Assembly (NCBI RefSeq): GCF_001543175.1
Contig: NZ_CP014161.1
Span: forward strand, 62,001-126,000
Source: Aerococcus urinae
GTDB lineage: Bacteria; Bacillota; Bacilli; Lactobacillales; Aerococcaceae
Length of the DNA stretch: 64,000 bases
Direction of reading: 5' to 3'
Part shown: positions 11,601 to 19,138 of the stretch, piece after piece
Position numbering within the stretch: the stretch's first letter is position 1
How the letters are laid out: each line of letters starts with the position of its first letter
The notes under the pieces: model-generated
Seen by the model: the letters and a program-made list of their open reading frames with translations, nothing else
Database searches by the model: none
What the model was told of the DNA's origin: nothing
Made by a program: the position numbers and the translations under genes

Positions 11601-13539
11601 CCCAGGGAAGACAGAAACTAAGGTCGTTTCTAAAGTAGTGGACGGTCAAGTAGTTAATACGGAAGAAACGGTAGTAACTCCTGCTAAACAAATCGTTCGC
11701 GTGGGGGCCAAGGACTTTACCGGTGAATACAAGTTCTCTAATACTTGTCCTGTCCCATTCCCAGTTGAAATCAGACAAAACCCTGATTTAGCAATCGGCA
11801 CGACCAAGACAGTTCAAGAAGGGGTTCCAGGTTCTAAGACCACGGACTACACCCAAGCCATTAAGAATGGTCATGCTGAAGGGGCACCGGTCAGCCAAGA
11901 TGGCGCCTACACCGCACCAAAAGCCCACATCATTGAAGTGGGGACCAAGCCAGTTGCAGGCAATACCCATGAAAGCAACAAGGAGGTGCCTGTCGAAACC
12001 ATCTTTGAATATGACCCAAGTCTGGACAAGGGCAAGGTGGAAACCATCCAAGTCGTGCCAGGCCATGTAACCACTCAAATTGTCAACAAAGTCGTTGACG
12101 GCAAGGTTGTGACGGAAGAAGTGCCTGTAGTGACCCCAGCCAGACATATCGTTAAGGTGGGCACCAAGGACTATACTGGCAGCTTCACTACGGTCGACAA
12201 GAATCCGCTTCCATTTGAAATCGAGTACAAACTGGATCCGACCTTGGAAACCGGCAAAGAAGTTGTTGACCAAGAAGGCGTCCTAGGCGAAGAAGAAACC
12301 CCAACCACCCATACCATTGTCAACGGTCAAGTCACCGAATCTAAACCAGGTGAGACCAAGCAAACCAAGGCCCCAGTCAAGAAGATTGTTCGCATTGGTG
12401 CCAAGACTGATGGGAGCTACACCCACACGGAAGAAATTCCATTTAAGGTGGTAGTGGAAGTTGATCCAAGCCTTAACAAGGGCGAATACAAGGTTGAAAC
12501 CCCAGGTCAAGTGGGGCAAAAGACCACTACGGTCACGGTTGAAAACTCTCAAGTTGTGGGCGCGCCAAAGGTAGAAGTGACCAAAGAACCGGTAACCGAA
12601 GTCATTAAGGTGGGCGATAAAGACTTTACTGGTCAAGTCAGCCATACCGAACACTTCGAGACCGCCTTTAAGGTGATTGTGCGTCGTAATGATGCCCTCA
12701 AACCAGGTCAAGTGAAGACCGTTCAAGAAGGCGTAAAGGGTTCCTATGATGTCACCTTTACCCAAAAGATTAAGAACGGCCAAGCGGATGGGTCACTCCA
12801 AGCTGACCGTCATAATGAAATCGCTGCGGTTGATCATATCATTGAAGTGGGACCAGATTGTCCAATCTGCCCAGTTCCTGAACAACCTGACCAACCCGGC
12901 CAAGACAAACCAAATCCTGATAAGCCTAATGAAGACAAACCAGGCAATGACACACCAGGTGGACATAACTCAGATGGTGAAAAACCTGGTGATAAGACAC
13001 CGGACGGACACATTCCAGGGGGAGAGAATCCTGAAACACCTCAACCAGGAAGTGACCAACCGGAAAATCCATCCTCAAGTGATGACAAGCCAGGTAATAA
13101 CACACCAGACGGCCAAACATCAGAAGATCCTAAGCCAAATGACAAGAAACCAGGTCAAGGCACTTCTGACCCTGACACACCGGGCGGATCCAAGACCAAT
13201 GAGGGTGTTCCAGGAAAACATCCATCCGATGACAACACACCAGGAAATCCAACACCAGGAGCTGGCATTCCAGGAAACAATGTTTCAACGGATAAGCACC
13301 CAGATGGCAATGTCATAAGTGATAAACCTGCAAGTGAGGATCTAGCGATTGATCCTGATTCATCCGCTAGCCTTAGTCCGGTTAGTCATAAGACTAGCTC
13401 TACAGATAGCCGCCAACAAGTGCAAGTGGCTTCAGTCTTACCACAAACCGGTGCTGTTGCTTCAGTGACAGGAGTCGGTCTATCCCTACTCCTTGCTGGA
13501 CTAGGCTGTCTCAGCTTAGACCGTAAGAAGAAAAAATAA
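5638..13539 (+). CDS. Giant LPXTG surface protein with about 21 G5-like repeats
   Basis: I place the start at ATG 5638, eight bases after GGAGGAG; an upstream in-frame TTG (5599) has no ribosome-binding site. The 2633-residue product has a YSIRK-type signal peptide (YRYAIRKTTLGVGS) and a unique N-terminal region with YPDG/Rib-like elements (to about residue 800). About 21 G5-like units of roughly 75-80 residues follow (about 800-2405), each ending in a VGxK/VGD-type motif. Then come a Pro/Gly/Asp-rich wall-spanning segment with a CPIC at its start, and an LPQTG sortase signal (residue 2601) with a hydrophobic stretch and an RKKKK tail. G5 domains occur in adhesins and biofilm proteins (Aap, SasG), so attachment or biofilm is inferred. 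No sortase gene is in the window. The segment 5950-6500 is visibly AT-richer than its flanks. Confidence 0.93.
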   Translation: MEKNYRYAIRKTTLGVGSVAIAAFLAGQGQEVQAAEQPAQPSSALAVDAVNPADQAGYYAAEGAPVNTDQPASGDTAKTSGLPADTVNMPIVPANASNPDYSDNEKNIDHYRQSEMANNGIGYSTSEQAGKTEGVSHVVTNPSANSTDKREYGIDISIDRNDSERTYNHVSFTDSKRNVPVRANRTIEFENEGSPTYISEKNVDFKPSGNAVIGKSGPQFNLNSTLTESDLKHINRYDNKETTISFRDRYTKDNTSGPHFFKNVSDNNFGFTFGVNPYPNENSNLSLIKVVGDTNVNRVAVKEGYIKTGAHIENLDPADYDRVVGQVYHPDGTVVKEANAFIITPKNIDEYKAKLGDDIKLGQIIFAMPKGALEDPSSIFNTEKFKGIQSLKAQFFARPRTAVEFQEAADTKNMDATGVATMEEYKTAVAEGWDTSPYKYVETGAGTQALNHNGETVIADKQGIARYDNYNDLGSITINLDDTRYYDQKFDQGFENKTDKVTPILPGQGKVLEISNKGIDPAIDPNRKTYEEMNEAGKKDFASGVIDQDFVKKAEEKGWKVETTPGDISKLKVTAPAGAKAGEFIAIPITYTYTNGSTDLHWFHFVVQDSNTNKPEYHAEVGYQGDILTNVPEIPQDSKKLAPQSFELVDQASGYKDDHGNVWHDVKIDPKTGVVTATVPTDANIIGGENVYIPVKVNYKDPDSGQYKEEFVKAQFIARPKYKTTVTDTDEKLIPYETKEEYDESLPAGTIQVVTPGKAGKERTIFEQDVINGKKGLIDPATGQFTAGDQLFRKRTETIEEKQDRLVKVGVKPVEETVTIPRTVEVEVDPNMETTAEPVVVEEGQDGVVTVKTTRDPQTGAVNITKATTTPAQPKKVKVGTKTTGTVVDTDEIPFTYTVEFDPNFYTNYPDATENYKVVTPGQAGSNKKTWTIENSKVVGDPVVETVAPVNAVIKVGQKDYTGSFETVDKDPVPYETEYIVDNTLEPGAEVVENPGALGEKTTTTTHTIQNGQVTGSTPGQSLQTKDPVKRVVRIGAKTNGTHQVTEPIPFQVEVKTDPSLKKGEYKVANPGKAGSQTKTLTIENSQVTATSEPTINEQPTNAVVLVGDQDFTGEVSHDVTEKVPFPVKVVEDPTLDKGTYHVDQEGLPGSKTTTYTQAIKNGAADGALTSAVTAETAPKEHIIRVGTKPLAGSTNVTTTNQKPFDVEIEYDNTKPAGTVEVVPNTGVPGEETQTTPVTAEDGTLTPGTTTTTETKAPVNKKIIVGTQGYNGEFSHEYTNVVPFETEVEVDPSLAPNEVVEVQKGQLGETTTKVTQSITNGVPGEKVVSDPVQTKAAVNRKIKVGAKTNGQHSHTEEIPFKYTVAYDPSIKAGEYKIEVPGTPGQRTTTWIIENSKIVGQAEVTETAPVDAVIKVGNKDFEGSFTTVDKNPIPFQVEVKVDPSLAPGTEVVDQEGVLGEEETPTSHKIVNGQVTESTPGETKQTKAPVKKIVRLGAKTDGTYTHTEAIPFEVEVRKVKDLKKGESRVAQEGQPGEQTTTVTIENSQVVGTPTTTITKAPVKHIIEVGDQDFTGEVSHNVTETLPFKVDIQEDPNLPLFEIQEVQKGENGSKTTKYSQAIKNGAADGELKTEEIARTEPKTHIIKVGTKAPENSESRVKEVPAEIEYVYDNTKDKGTVEKGAYTPGKVETKIKNVFNPQTGQIETTTEEVVTPAKQVIVVGTKDYTGEFKHTEQSLAPFKTEYKLDPSLKPGQEVVEQEGKLGLIERDVSQKYVNGTMADKVFGETREVIAPENRIVRIGAKTNGSHTSTEEIPFDVKVEVDPSLPKGDYQVVTPGQPGIKETTVNIENSQIVGQPVSKVTKEPVTQVIKVGNQDFTGQVNHTERFEVPYKVEVRENPNLKAGETKLVQAGQPGSYDVTYTQAIKNGQADGDLERAISNPVEPKAHIIEVGTQPVAGTETAINKEIPVEIEYVFDDSLEKGQVETGQLTPGKTETKVVSKVVDGQVVNTEETVVTPAKQIVRVGAKDFTGEYKFSNTCPVPFPVEIRQNPDLAIGTTKTVQEGVPGSKTTDYTQAIKNGHAEGAPVSQDGAYTAPKAHIIEVGTKPVAGNTHESNKEVPVETIFEYDPSLDKGKVETIQVVPGHVTTQIVNKVVDGKVVTEEVPVVTPARHIVKVGTKDYTGSFTTVDKNPLPFEIEYKLDPTLETGKEVVDQEGVLGEEETPTTHTIVNGQVTESKPGETKQTKAPVKKIVRIGAKTDGSYTHTEEIPFKVVVEVDPSLNKGEYKVETPGQVGQKTTTVTVENSQVVGAPKVEVTKEPVTEVIKVGDKDFTGQVSHTEHFETAFKVIVRRNDALKPGQVKTVQEGVKGSYDVTFTQKIKNGQADGSLQADRHNEIAAVDHIIEVGPDCPICPVPEQPDQPGQDKPNPDKPNEDKPGNDTPGGHNSDGEKPGDKTPDGHIPGGENPETPQPGSDQPENPSSSDDKPGNNTPDGQTSEDPKPNDKKPGQGTSDPDTPGGSKTNEGVPGKHPSDDNTPGNPTPGAGIPGNNVSTDKHPDGNVISDKPASEDLAIDPDSSASLSPVSHKTSSTDSRQQVQVASVLPQTGAVASVTGVGLSLLLAGLGCLSLDRKKKK
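8050..12850 (+). repeat. G5-like repeat array with a four-unit higher-order period
   Basis: About 21 units, identified by recurring segment ends such as VIKVGQKDYTG, VVRIGAKTNG, VVLVGDQDFTG and IIRVGTKPLAG. They fall into four recognisable types that mostly recur in a fixed order (KDYTG-type, AKTNG-type, DFTG-type with TQAIKNG, then TKPVAG-type). The order is broken at two places, which suggests loss or gain of unit pairs by recombination inside the gene. Confidence 0.8.
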
Positions 13540-13570
13540 AGCTTTCCCTAAGAAAGTTTAAGAATTTTTT

Positions 13571-13598
13571 AGCCGAAGTGTTTCGCTTCGGCTTTTTT
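13571..13598 (+). terminator. Intrinsic terminator after the G5 adhesin
   Basis: Hairpin AGCCGAAGTG-TTT-CGCTTCGGCT followed by T-run. The preceding 30 bases and the hairpin are nearly identical to the 3' flank of the next surface protein gene at 18782-18838. Confidence 0.92.
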
Positions 13599-13675
13599 GT
13601 ACGCTTAAAAAGTGATGTAATAGCGCGAAAGGAATTGCTATCTAGCTAGGAAGGATAGGTGCCTTTCTTAATGGA

Positions 13676-13704
13676 TTGTCAAAGTTTGTGATATTTTATA
13701 TAAA
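13676..13704 (+). promoter_or_regulatory. Sigma-A type promoter of the MucBP surface protein
   Basis: TTGTCA, 17-base spacer, TATAAA. It leaves a long AT-rich leader of about 100 bases before the ATG at 13813, whose ribosome-binding site is weak. Confidence 0.7.
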
Positions 13705-13812
13705 TCATCTAAATTTTGAAATTTACAATTTATCAATTTCTAATTTTAATTTATAATATTTGATGAATTGTTAAGTGCTTTTAAACAAAATGAAATGAAT
13801 GGATGATTAGAA

Positions 13813-16800
13813 ATGGAAAATTTTGAAAAAAAACAGCGTTTCTCTATTAGAAAATTATCTGTTGGGGTGGGCTCTGTTTTAATTGCTACCCTTTTGTTTG
13901 CTCAGTCAGGGACTGTTTATGCTGATGAAATATCTAATACTGAGAATAAGTCAGCTCATATTGGCGAGGGAGAAGCTCCAGCTTCAGCTCTAGATAGTGG
14001 AAAAAATGAGAATATATCTGATAAGGTAAGTTATTATAGTGCTGATGCCGTGTCAGAAAATAAAGATACTAATAAAAAATCTCAAAACGAAGCTGAAAAA
14101 ACGCATAAAGTTGAAACTGCAGCGCCTACAAATGCTGAAGATCCTATGCCAACAGCAACTGATTCAAATTTAAAAGTCACTCACTTTGTAAGGGATCCTG
14201 AGGTGGAAGGCAAGGAACTCAAGTATGCTGAAGATCCTATAAAATATAACAAAGTAAGACCTGCAAAATTACCTGAAACAGTCAGTTTTGTAAATTCTGA
14301 TGATGCGGATAAGCGTGTCACTAATGTTTTTGCTCTCTCGGATCAATCGGGAGAGAAAGATGCTTATTATATTGCTGTGAACACTAATTTGAAGACAAAT
14401 GAATATGAAGGAAGTGTTTATGACAAGAATAAGAAGCTGATTAATACTTATAAATTAGATAAGAATGGTGAGATTCCTCTCCCTCTCTTTGGTCAGGATG
14501 CAAACTTCTCTAAAGCCAATTTACCTAAAGTAAAATTCAAAGTGGATGAAAATGGAGAATATTTAGTGTTTGACCGTGCCGAAGACTGGAAAAATACAAA
14601 TAAATATTCTGCTAAGAGTTTATATGCAGTAGCAGTTAAAACTGTTATTCCTGATAAATACGAATACCATAATGGAGCCCATGACGAATACAACCAATCA
14701 TTGCCACATAAGACAAAGGTTATGGTCAATTATTTAGAGGTTGGAACTAAAAAACAATTAGCGCCTTCCCAAGAATTCCCTGCTTTCGTAGGAGATAACT
14801 ATATCACTAATAGTTCGAAAGACCGTTTTTATAAAGAGTTTAATAAAGACGATTATCGTTTAGTTAAGGCATCGAACTATCCTGAAGGTAAAATCAATGG
14901 TACTTATTGGGCCGGTAAGGGTTTTTCAATAGTAAATACGATTGTTAATAACGCAGCTAGTGTTTCTAGAACCTTTGTTGTTCGTCGTACAGTGGTTAAT
15001 GATAATGGTGATATTGTCATTGAAATGTGGGATAAGGCTACAGGAGTTAAACTTCCAATCAGAAATTATAAGACGGTTGATAGAAAAGTCGTTGAACTGG
15101 TAAACAAAGAAAAAGTTAAAGAAGAAGATTATCAAGTTTATGTTTCAGAACCAATCGCATCATCAGTGGCCGGTGTGAAGTCAGATGCTAAGTACATCGG
15201 TGTTAATTTCTTATGGAAAGATGACAAAGGAATTCTATCATTCTCTAATGATGGAAAAACCCGTTATAAATTTAACGATATGTCAAAAGGGCAAAGATTA
15301 TCCTACTGGACTAGCGGCTGGCAACCTGCAGGGAAAGAGATTACTTATTGGTATGAACCGATTAATAAACCTAAAGGCTCCTTCCAAGAACACCATGTTT
15401 ATAGAACCGTAGATAAGAATGGAAATGTGATTTCTGTAGATTCAAAAGAAGATGGTAAGACCACTGAAGGGAAATCTTCAGAAACATACACTACCTCCAA
15501 GAAAGACAAAGCAGGCTACAAACTCGTTAAGGTAGAAGCTAAAAATGGCGGTCAATTCGATAAGAACGGTGCCGAAACAAAAGCCAACTATGTTGACAAC
15601 ACTAAGCAAGAAGTCACCTACATCTATGAAAAGGTTAAAGAAGAAAAAGGTTCCTTCCAAGAACATCACATCTACAGAACTGTTGATAAAAACGGTAATG
15701 TGATCTCAGAAGATTCAAAAGAAGATGGTAAGATCACCGAAGGTAAATCTGACGAGCTTTACACCACTTCTAAGAAGGATAAAACCGGCTACAAACTGGT
15801 TAAGATAGAAGGTAAAAATGGTGGTCAATACGATAAGAATGGTGCTGAAACCAAAGGGAATTACGTTGACAACACCAAACAAGAAGTAACTTACATCTAT
15901 GAAAAGGTTAAAGAAGAAAAAGGCTCCTTCCAAGAACACCATATTTACAGAACCGTAGATAAGAACGGCAATGTGATTTCTGAAGATTCCAAGGAAGATG
16001 GTAAGACTACGGAAGGAAAATCTGACGAAACTTACACTACCTCCAAAAAAGAAAAAGCTGGCTATAAACTGGTTAAGATTGAAGGCAAAAACGGCGGTCA
16101 ATTCGATAAGAACGGTGCCGAAACCAAAGCTAACTACGTTGACAACACCAAACAAGAAGTGACCTATATTTACGAAAAGGTTAAAGAAGAAAAAGGCTCA
16201 TTCCAAGAGCACCATATTTACAGAACCGTAGATAAAAACGGTAATGTGATCTCGGAAGATTCCAAAGAAGATGGGAAGATTACAGAAGGAAAATCTTCGG
16301 ACCACTATACTACCTCTAAGAAGGACAAAGCCGGCTACAGACTAGTAAAGATCGAAGGTAAAAATGGCGGCAAGTTCGACAAGAATGGTGTTGAAACCAA
16401 AGGGAATTATGTTGACAATACCAAACAAGAGGTAACTTACGTCTATGAAAAGGTTAAAGAAGAAAAAGGTTCCTTCCAAGAACACCATATCTACAGAACA
16501 GTTGATAAAAATGGGAATGTTCTTTCAACTGATGAGGTAACCGATGGTGAAACTTCTGAAGGAAAATCTTCTGAACAATACACCACTTCTAAGAAGGATA
16601 AAGCTGGTTACAAACTGGTGAAGATCGAAGGTAAAAATGGCGTTCAGTTCGATAAGAACGGTGCCGAAACTAAAGGAAATTATGTTGATAATACCAAACA
16701 AGAAGTAACTTACGTCTATGAAAAGGTTAAAGAAGAAAAAGGTTCCTTCCAAGAACACCATATTTATAGAACCGTAGATAAGAATGGAAATGTAGTTTCT

Positions 16801-18780
16801 GAAGATTCTAAAGAAGACGGAAAGACCACCGAAGGGAAATCTTCTGAACAATACACCACTTCTAAGAAGGATAAAGCTGGTTACAAACTGGTGAAGATCG
16901 AAGGTAAAAACGGTAGTCAATTTGATAAGAATGGTATCGAAACAAAAGCTAATTATGTTGACAACACTAAACAAGAAGTGACCTATATTTATGAAAGGGT
17001 TCAAGAAGAAGTACCAGTTGAGAAGAAAGGTTCCTTCCAAGAACATCACATCTACAGAACCGTAGATAAGAATGGAAATGTTCTTTCAACCGATGAAGTC
17101 AGTGACGGTGACACCACTGAAGGAAAATCTGACGAAACTTACACCACTTCCAAGAAAGACAAAGCTGGCTATAAACTGGTGAAGATCGAAGGTAAGAACG
17201 GCGGTCAGTTCGATAAGAATGGTGCCAAAATTAAAGCTAACTACGTTGATAACACCAAACAAGAAGTGACCTACATTTACGAAAAAGTCCAAGAAGAAAC
17301 ACCAGTTGAGAAGAAAGGTTCCTTCCAAGAACACCATATTTACAGAACCGTAGATAAGAATGGAAATGTTATTTCAACCGATGAAGTCAGCGACGGTGAC
17401 ACCACTGAAGGTAAATCTGACGAAACTTATACCACCTCCAAGAAAGACAAAGCCGGCTACAAACTGGTGAAGATCGAAGGTAAAAATGGTGGTCAATTTG
17501 ATAAGAATGGTGCCGAAACAAAAGCCAACTACGTTGACAACACCAAGCAAGAAGTCACCTACATCTACGAAAAGGTTAAAGAAGAAAAAGGCTCCTTCCA
17601 AGAACATCACATCTACAGAACTGTTGATAAAAACGATAATGTGATTTCTGTAGATTCCAAAGAAGATGGCAAGACCATCGAAGGTAAATCTGACGAAACT
17701 TACACCACCTCAAAGAAAGATAAACCAGGCTATAAACTGGTTAAGATTGAAGGTAAAAATGGCGGCAAGTTCGATAAAAATGGTGCTGAAATCAAAGCTA
17801 ATTATGTTGATAGCACCAAACAGGAAGTAACTTATATCTATGAAAAAGTTCAAGAAGAATCATCAGTTGAGAAGAAAGGTTCCTTCCAAGAACACCATAT
17901 TTATAGAACCGTTGATAAAAATGGAAATGTGATTTCTGTAGATTCCAAAGAAGACGGTAAGATTAGAGAAGGAAAATCTGACGAAACTTACACCACCTCG
18001 AAGAAAGACAAAGCTGGCTATAAACTGGTGAAGATCGAAGGTAAGAACGGCGGTCAGTTCGATAAGAATGGTGCCAAAACTAAAGCTAACTACGTTGATA
18101 ACACCAAACAAGAAGTGACCTATATTTACGAAAAAGTCCAAGAAGAATCACCAGTTGAGAAGAAGGGCTCTTTCCAAGAACACCATATTTATAGAACCGT
18201 AGATAAGAATGGAAATGTGATTTCTGAAGATTCAAAAGAAGATGGAAAGATTACCGAAGGAAAATCTGACGAAACTTATACCACCTCAAAGAAGGATAAG
18301 CCAGGCTACAAACTGGTGAAGATCGAAGGTAAAAACGGTAGTCAATTTGATAAGAATGGTGCTGAAACCAAAGGGAATTATGTTGACAACACTAAACAAG
18401 AAGTGACCTATATTTATGAAAGAGTTCAAGAAGACCTGAGCCAAGAGTATCCTATTACTCAAACAAGTCATAAGAATGGTAAGGTTAATTTAGTTGCTAA
18501 GACAGTAAAAATCCCTGACCAAGAAACACCAGTTGTGGAAAGTAAAGAAAAAGATGCAGTTCTGCTCGAAACACCGAAAGAAAACAGTAAAAAGGATAAA
18601 GTTGAAAGCCCTAATGTTGGGGAAACAGTAGAAAAACACTCTGAAACCTATCCAACTGCTGAAAAAGTTGTAAGCAGTCTACCTAAGACAGGAGCGATTG
18701 CACCATCTTTACTCAGCGAAGTGTTTGGTTTTGCTCTTACATTTGCAGGGTTTAGAGTCTCCAAGAAGAGAAAATTTTAA
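13813..18780 (+). CDS. LPXTG surface protein with 11 MucBP-like repeats
   Basis: A 1655-residue cell-wall-anchored protein. It starts with a YSIRK-type signal peptide (FSIRKLSVGVGS, cleavage near VYADE). A unique, AT-rich, Lys/Asn-rich ectodomain runs to about residue 520. Eleven copies of a 91-96 residue repeat follow (about 521-1540), each beginning KGSFQEHHIYRTVDKNGN and ending TKQEVTYIYEKV. The repeats look like MucBP-type mucin-binding modules, so host-surface binding is inferred. A short spacer and an LPKTG signal (residue 1623) end the protein. The sorting hydrophobic segment contains a Glu, slightly unusual. Only a weak ribosome-binding site (GGATGATT) precedes the ATG. Confidence 0.93.
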   Translation: MENFEKKQRFSIRKLSVGVGSVLIATLLFAQSGTVYADEISNTENKSAHIGEGEAPASALDSGKNENISDKVSYYSADAVSENKDTNKKSQNEAEKTHKVETAAPTNAEDPMPTATDSNLKVTHFVRDPEVEGKELKYAEDPIKYNKVRPAKLPETVSFVNSDDADKRVTNVFALSDQSGEKDAYYIAVNTNLKTNEYEGSVYDKNKKLINTYKLDKNGEIPLPLFGQDANFSKANLPKVKFKVDENGEYLVFDRAEDWKNTNKYSAKSLYAVAVKTVIPDKYEYHNGAHDEYNQSLPHKTKVMVNYLEVGTKKQLAPSQEFPAFVGDNYITNSSKDRFYKEFNKDDYRLVKASNYPEGKINGTYWAGKGFSIVNTIVNNAASVSRTFVVRRTVVNDNGDIVIEMWDKATGVKLPIRNYKTVDRKVVELVNKEKVKEEDYQVYVSEPIASSVAGVKSDAKYIGVNFLWKDDKGILSFSNDGKTRYKFNDMSKGQRLSYWTSGWQPAGKEITYWYEPINKPKGSFQEHHVYRTVDKNGNVISVDSKEDGKTTEGKSSETYTTSKKDKAGYKLVKVEAKNGGQFDKNGAETKANYVDNTKQEVTYIYEKVKEEKGSFQEHHIYRTVDKNGNVISEDSKEDGKITEGKSDELYTTSKKDKTGYKLVKIEGKNGGQYDKNGAETKGNYVDNTKQEVTYIYEKVKEEKGSFQEHHIYRTVDKNGNVISEDSKEDGKTTEGKSDETYTTSKKEKAGYKLVKIEGKNGGQFDKNGAETKANYVDNTKQEVTYIYEKVKEEKGSFQEHHIYRTVDKNGNVISEDSKEDGKITEGKSSDHYTTSKKDKAGYRLVKIEGKNGGKFDKNGVETKGNYVDNTKQEVTYVYEKVKEEKGSFQEHHIYRTVDKNGNVLSTDEVTDGETSEGKSSEQYTTSKKDKAGYKLVKIEGKNGVQFDKNGAETKGNYVDNTKQEVTYVYEKVKEEKGSFQEHHIYRTVDKNGNVVSEDSKEDGKTTEGKSSEQYTTSKKDKAGYKLVKIEGKNGSQFDKNGIETKANYVDNTKQEVTYIYERVQEEVPVEKKGSFQEHHIYRTVDKNGNVLSTDEVSDGDTTEGKSDETYTTSKKDKAGYKLVKIEGKNGGQFDKNGAKIKANYVDNTKQEVTYIYEKVQEETPVEKKGSFQEHHIYRTVDKNGNVISTDEVSDGDTTEGKSDETYTTSKKDKAGYKLVKIEGKNGGQFDKNGAETKANYVDNTKQEVTYIYEKVKEEKGSFQEHHIYRTVDKNDNVISVDSKEDGKTIEGKSDETYTTSKKDKPGYKLVKIEGKNGGKFDKNGAEIKANYVDSTKQEVTYIYEKVQEESSVEKKGSFQEHHIYRTVDKNGNVISVDSKEDGKIREGKSDETYTTSKKDKAGYKLVKIEGKNGGQFDKNGAKTKANYVDNTKQEVTYIYEKVQEESPVEKKGSFQEHHIYRTVDKNGNVISEDSKEDGKITEGKSDETYTTSKKDKPGYKLVKIEGKNGSQFDKNGAETKGNYVDNTKQEVTYIYERVQEDLSQEYPITQTSHKNGKVNLVAKTVKIPDQETPVVESKEKDAVLLETPKENSKKDKVESPNVGETVEKHSETYPTAEKVVSSLPKTGAIAPSLLSEVFGFALTFAGFRVSKKRKF
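15373..18425 (+). repeat. Eleven tandem MucBP-like repeats (273-288 bp)
   Basis: Copies start at 15373, 15646 and so on; the basic unit is 91 codons. Four junctions carry five extra codons (linker VPVEK or similar) giving 96. Two internal versions alternate: one with EDSKEDGK after the first motif, the other with STDEVSDGD. Synonymous differences show the copies are not freshly duplicated. Confidence 0.9.
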
Positions 18781-18810
18781 ATCTTTCCCTAAGAAAGTTT
18801 AAGAATTTTT

Positions 18811-18839
18811 AGCCGAAGTGTTTCGCTTCGGCTTTTTTT
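18811..18839 (+). terminator. Intrinsic terminator after the MucBP surface protein
   Basis: Same hairpin as at 13571 (AGCCGAAGTG-TTT-CGCTTCGGCT plus T-run), with the same upstream 30 bases. Confidence 0.92.
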
Positions 18840-18963
18840 AAAATTAATTGAGATGAAAATTCACAAAAGTTAAAAACATTTGCCTAATTAATTCATAGCT
18901 TTTTCACAAATGTCTTCTATGATAAAGATAGTCCAAATAAATTTCTTTATATTTTTCTCCCAG

Positions 18964-18991
18964 CGAGCTTTCAAGCGAAAGCTCGTTTTTT
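18964..18991 (+). terminator. Strong hairpin with T-run in the leader region of the Phn operon
   Basis: CGAGCTTTC-AAGC-GAAAGCTCG followed by TTTTTT, about 150 bases upstream of the PhnD gene and 125 bases after the adhesin terminator. A TATGAT box lies at 18918-18923. It may end a short transcript, act as a leader attenuator, or be a second terminator for the adhesin gene. Confidence 0.65.
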
Positions 18992-19033
18992 GTTGGGAAA
19001 TTTTTAAGAGGTAAAAATTTTTACTAAAACATG

Positions 19034-19056
19034 TGAAAATTTACAAAAACTATACT
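19034..19056 (+). promoter_or_regulatory. Pho-box-like repeats before the PhnDCE operon
   Basis: TTTACA (19040-19045) and TATACT (19051-19056) are 11 bases apart, the spacing of PhoP-binding half-sites in Bacillus. A near-identical 15-mer (TGAAAATTCACAAAA at 18854, TGAAAATTTACAAAA at 19034) occurs twice in this leader. Binding of a phosphate regulator is inference. Confidence 0.3.
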
Positions 19057-19138
19057 TTGAATTGACGGTATTTTTATATAAATATGAGATCCTTTAGGTG
19101 TAAGAGTAATTCTATCAAAAGCCTACAAGGAGGATAAA

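Noticed and set aside
9556-12783. Long minus-strand open frames (up to 450 codons) within the G5 adhesin gene
   Set aside because: They are complement shadows of a highly repetitive, strongly codon-biased gene; no ribosome-binding sites and no protein-like composition (runs of Phe, Trp, Asp mirroring the sense repeats).
15478-18141. Minus-strand open frames in the MucBP repeat gene
   Set aside because: The same hydrophobic pattern repeats with the sense-strand period; complement artefact.
8050-18425. Direct repeats considered as CRISPR arrays
   Set aside because: Repeats are long (about 230-290 bases), in-frame coding and without spacers; no cas genes nearby.
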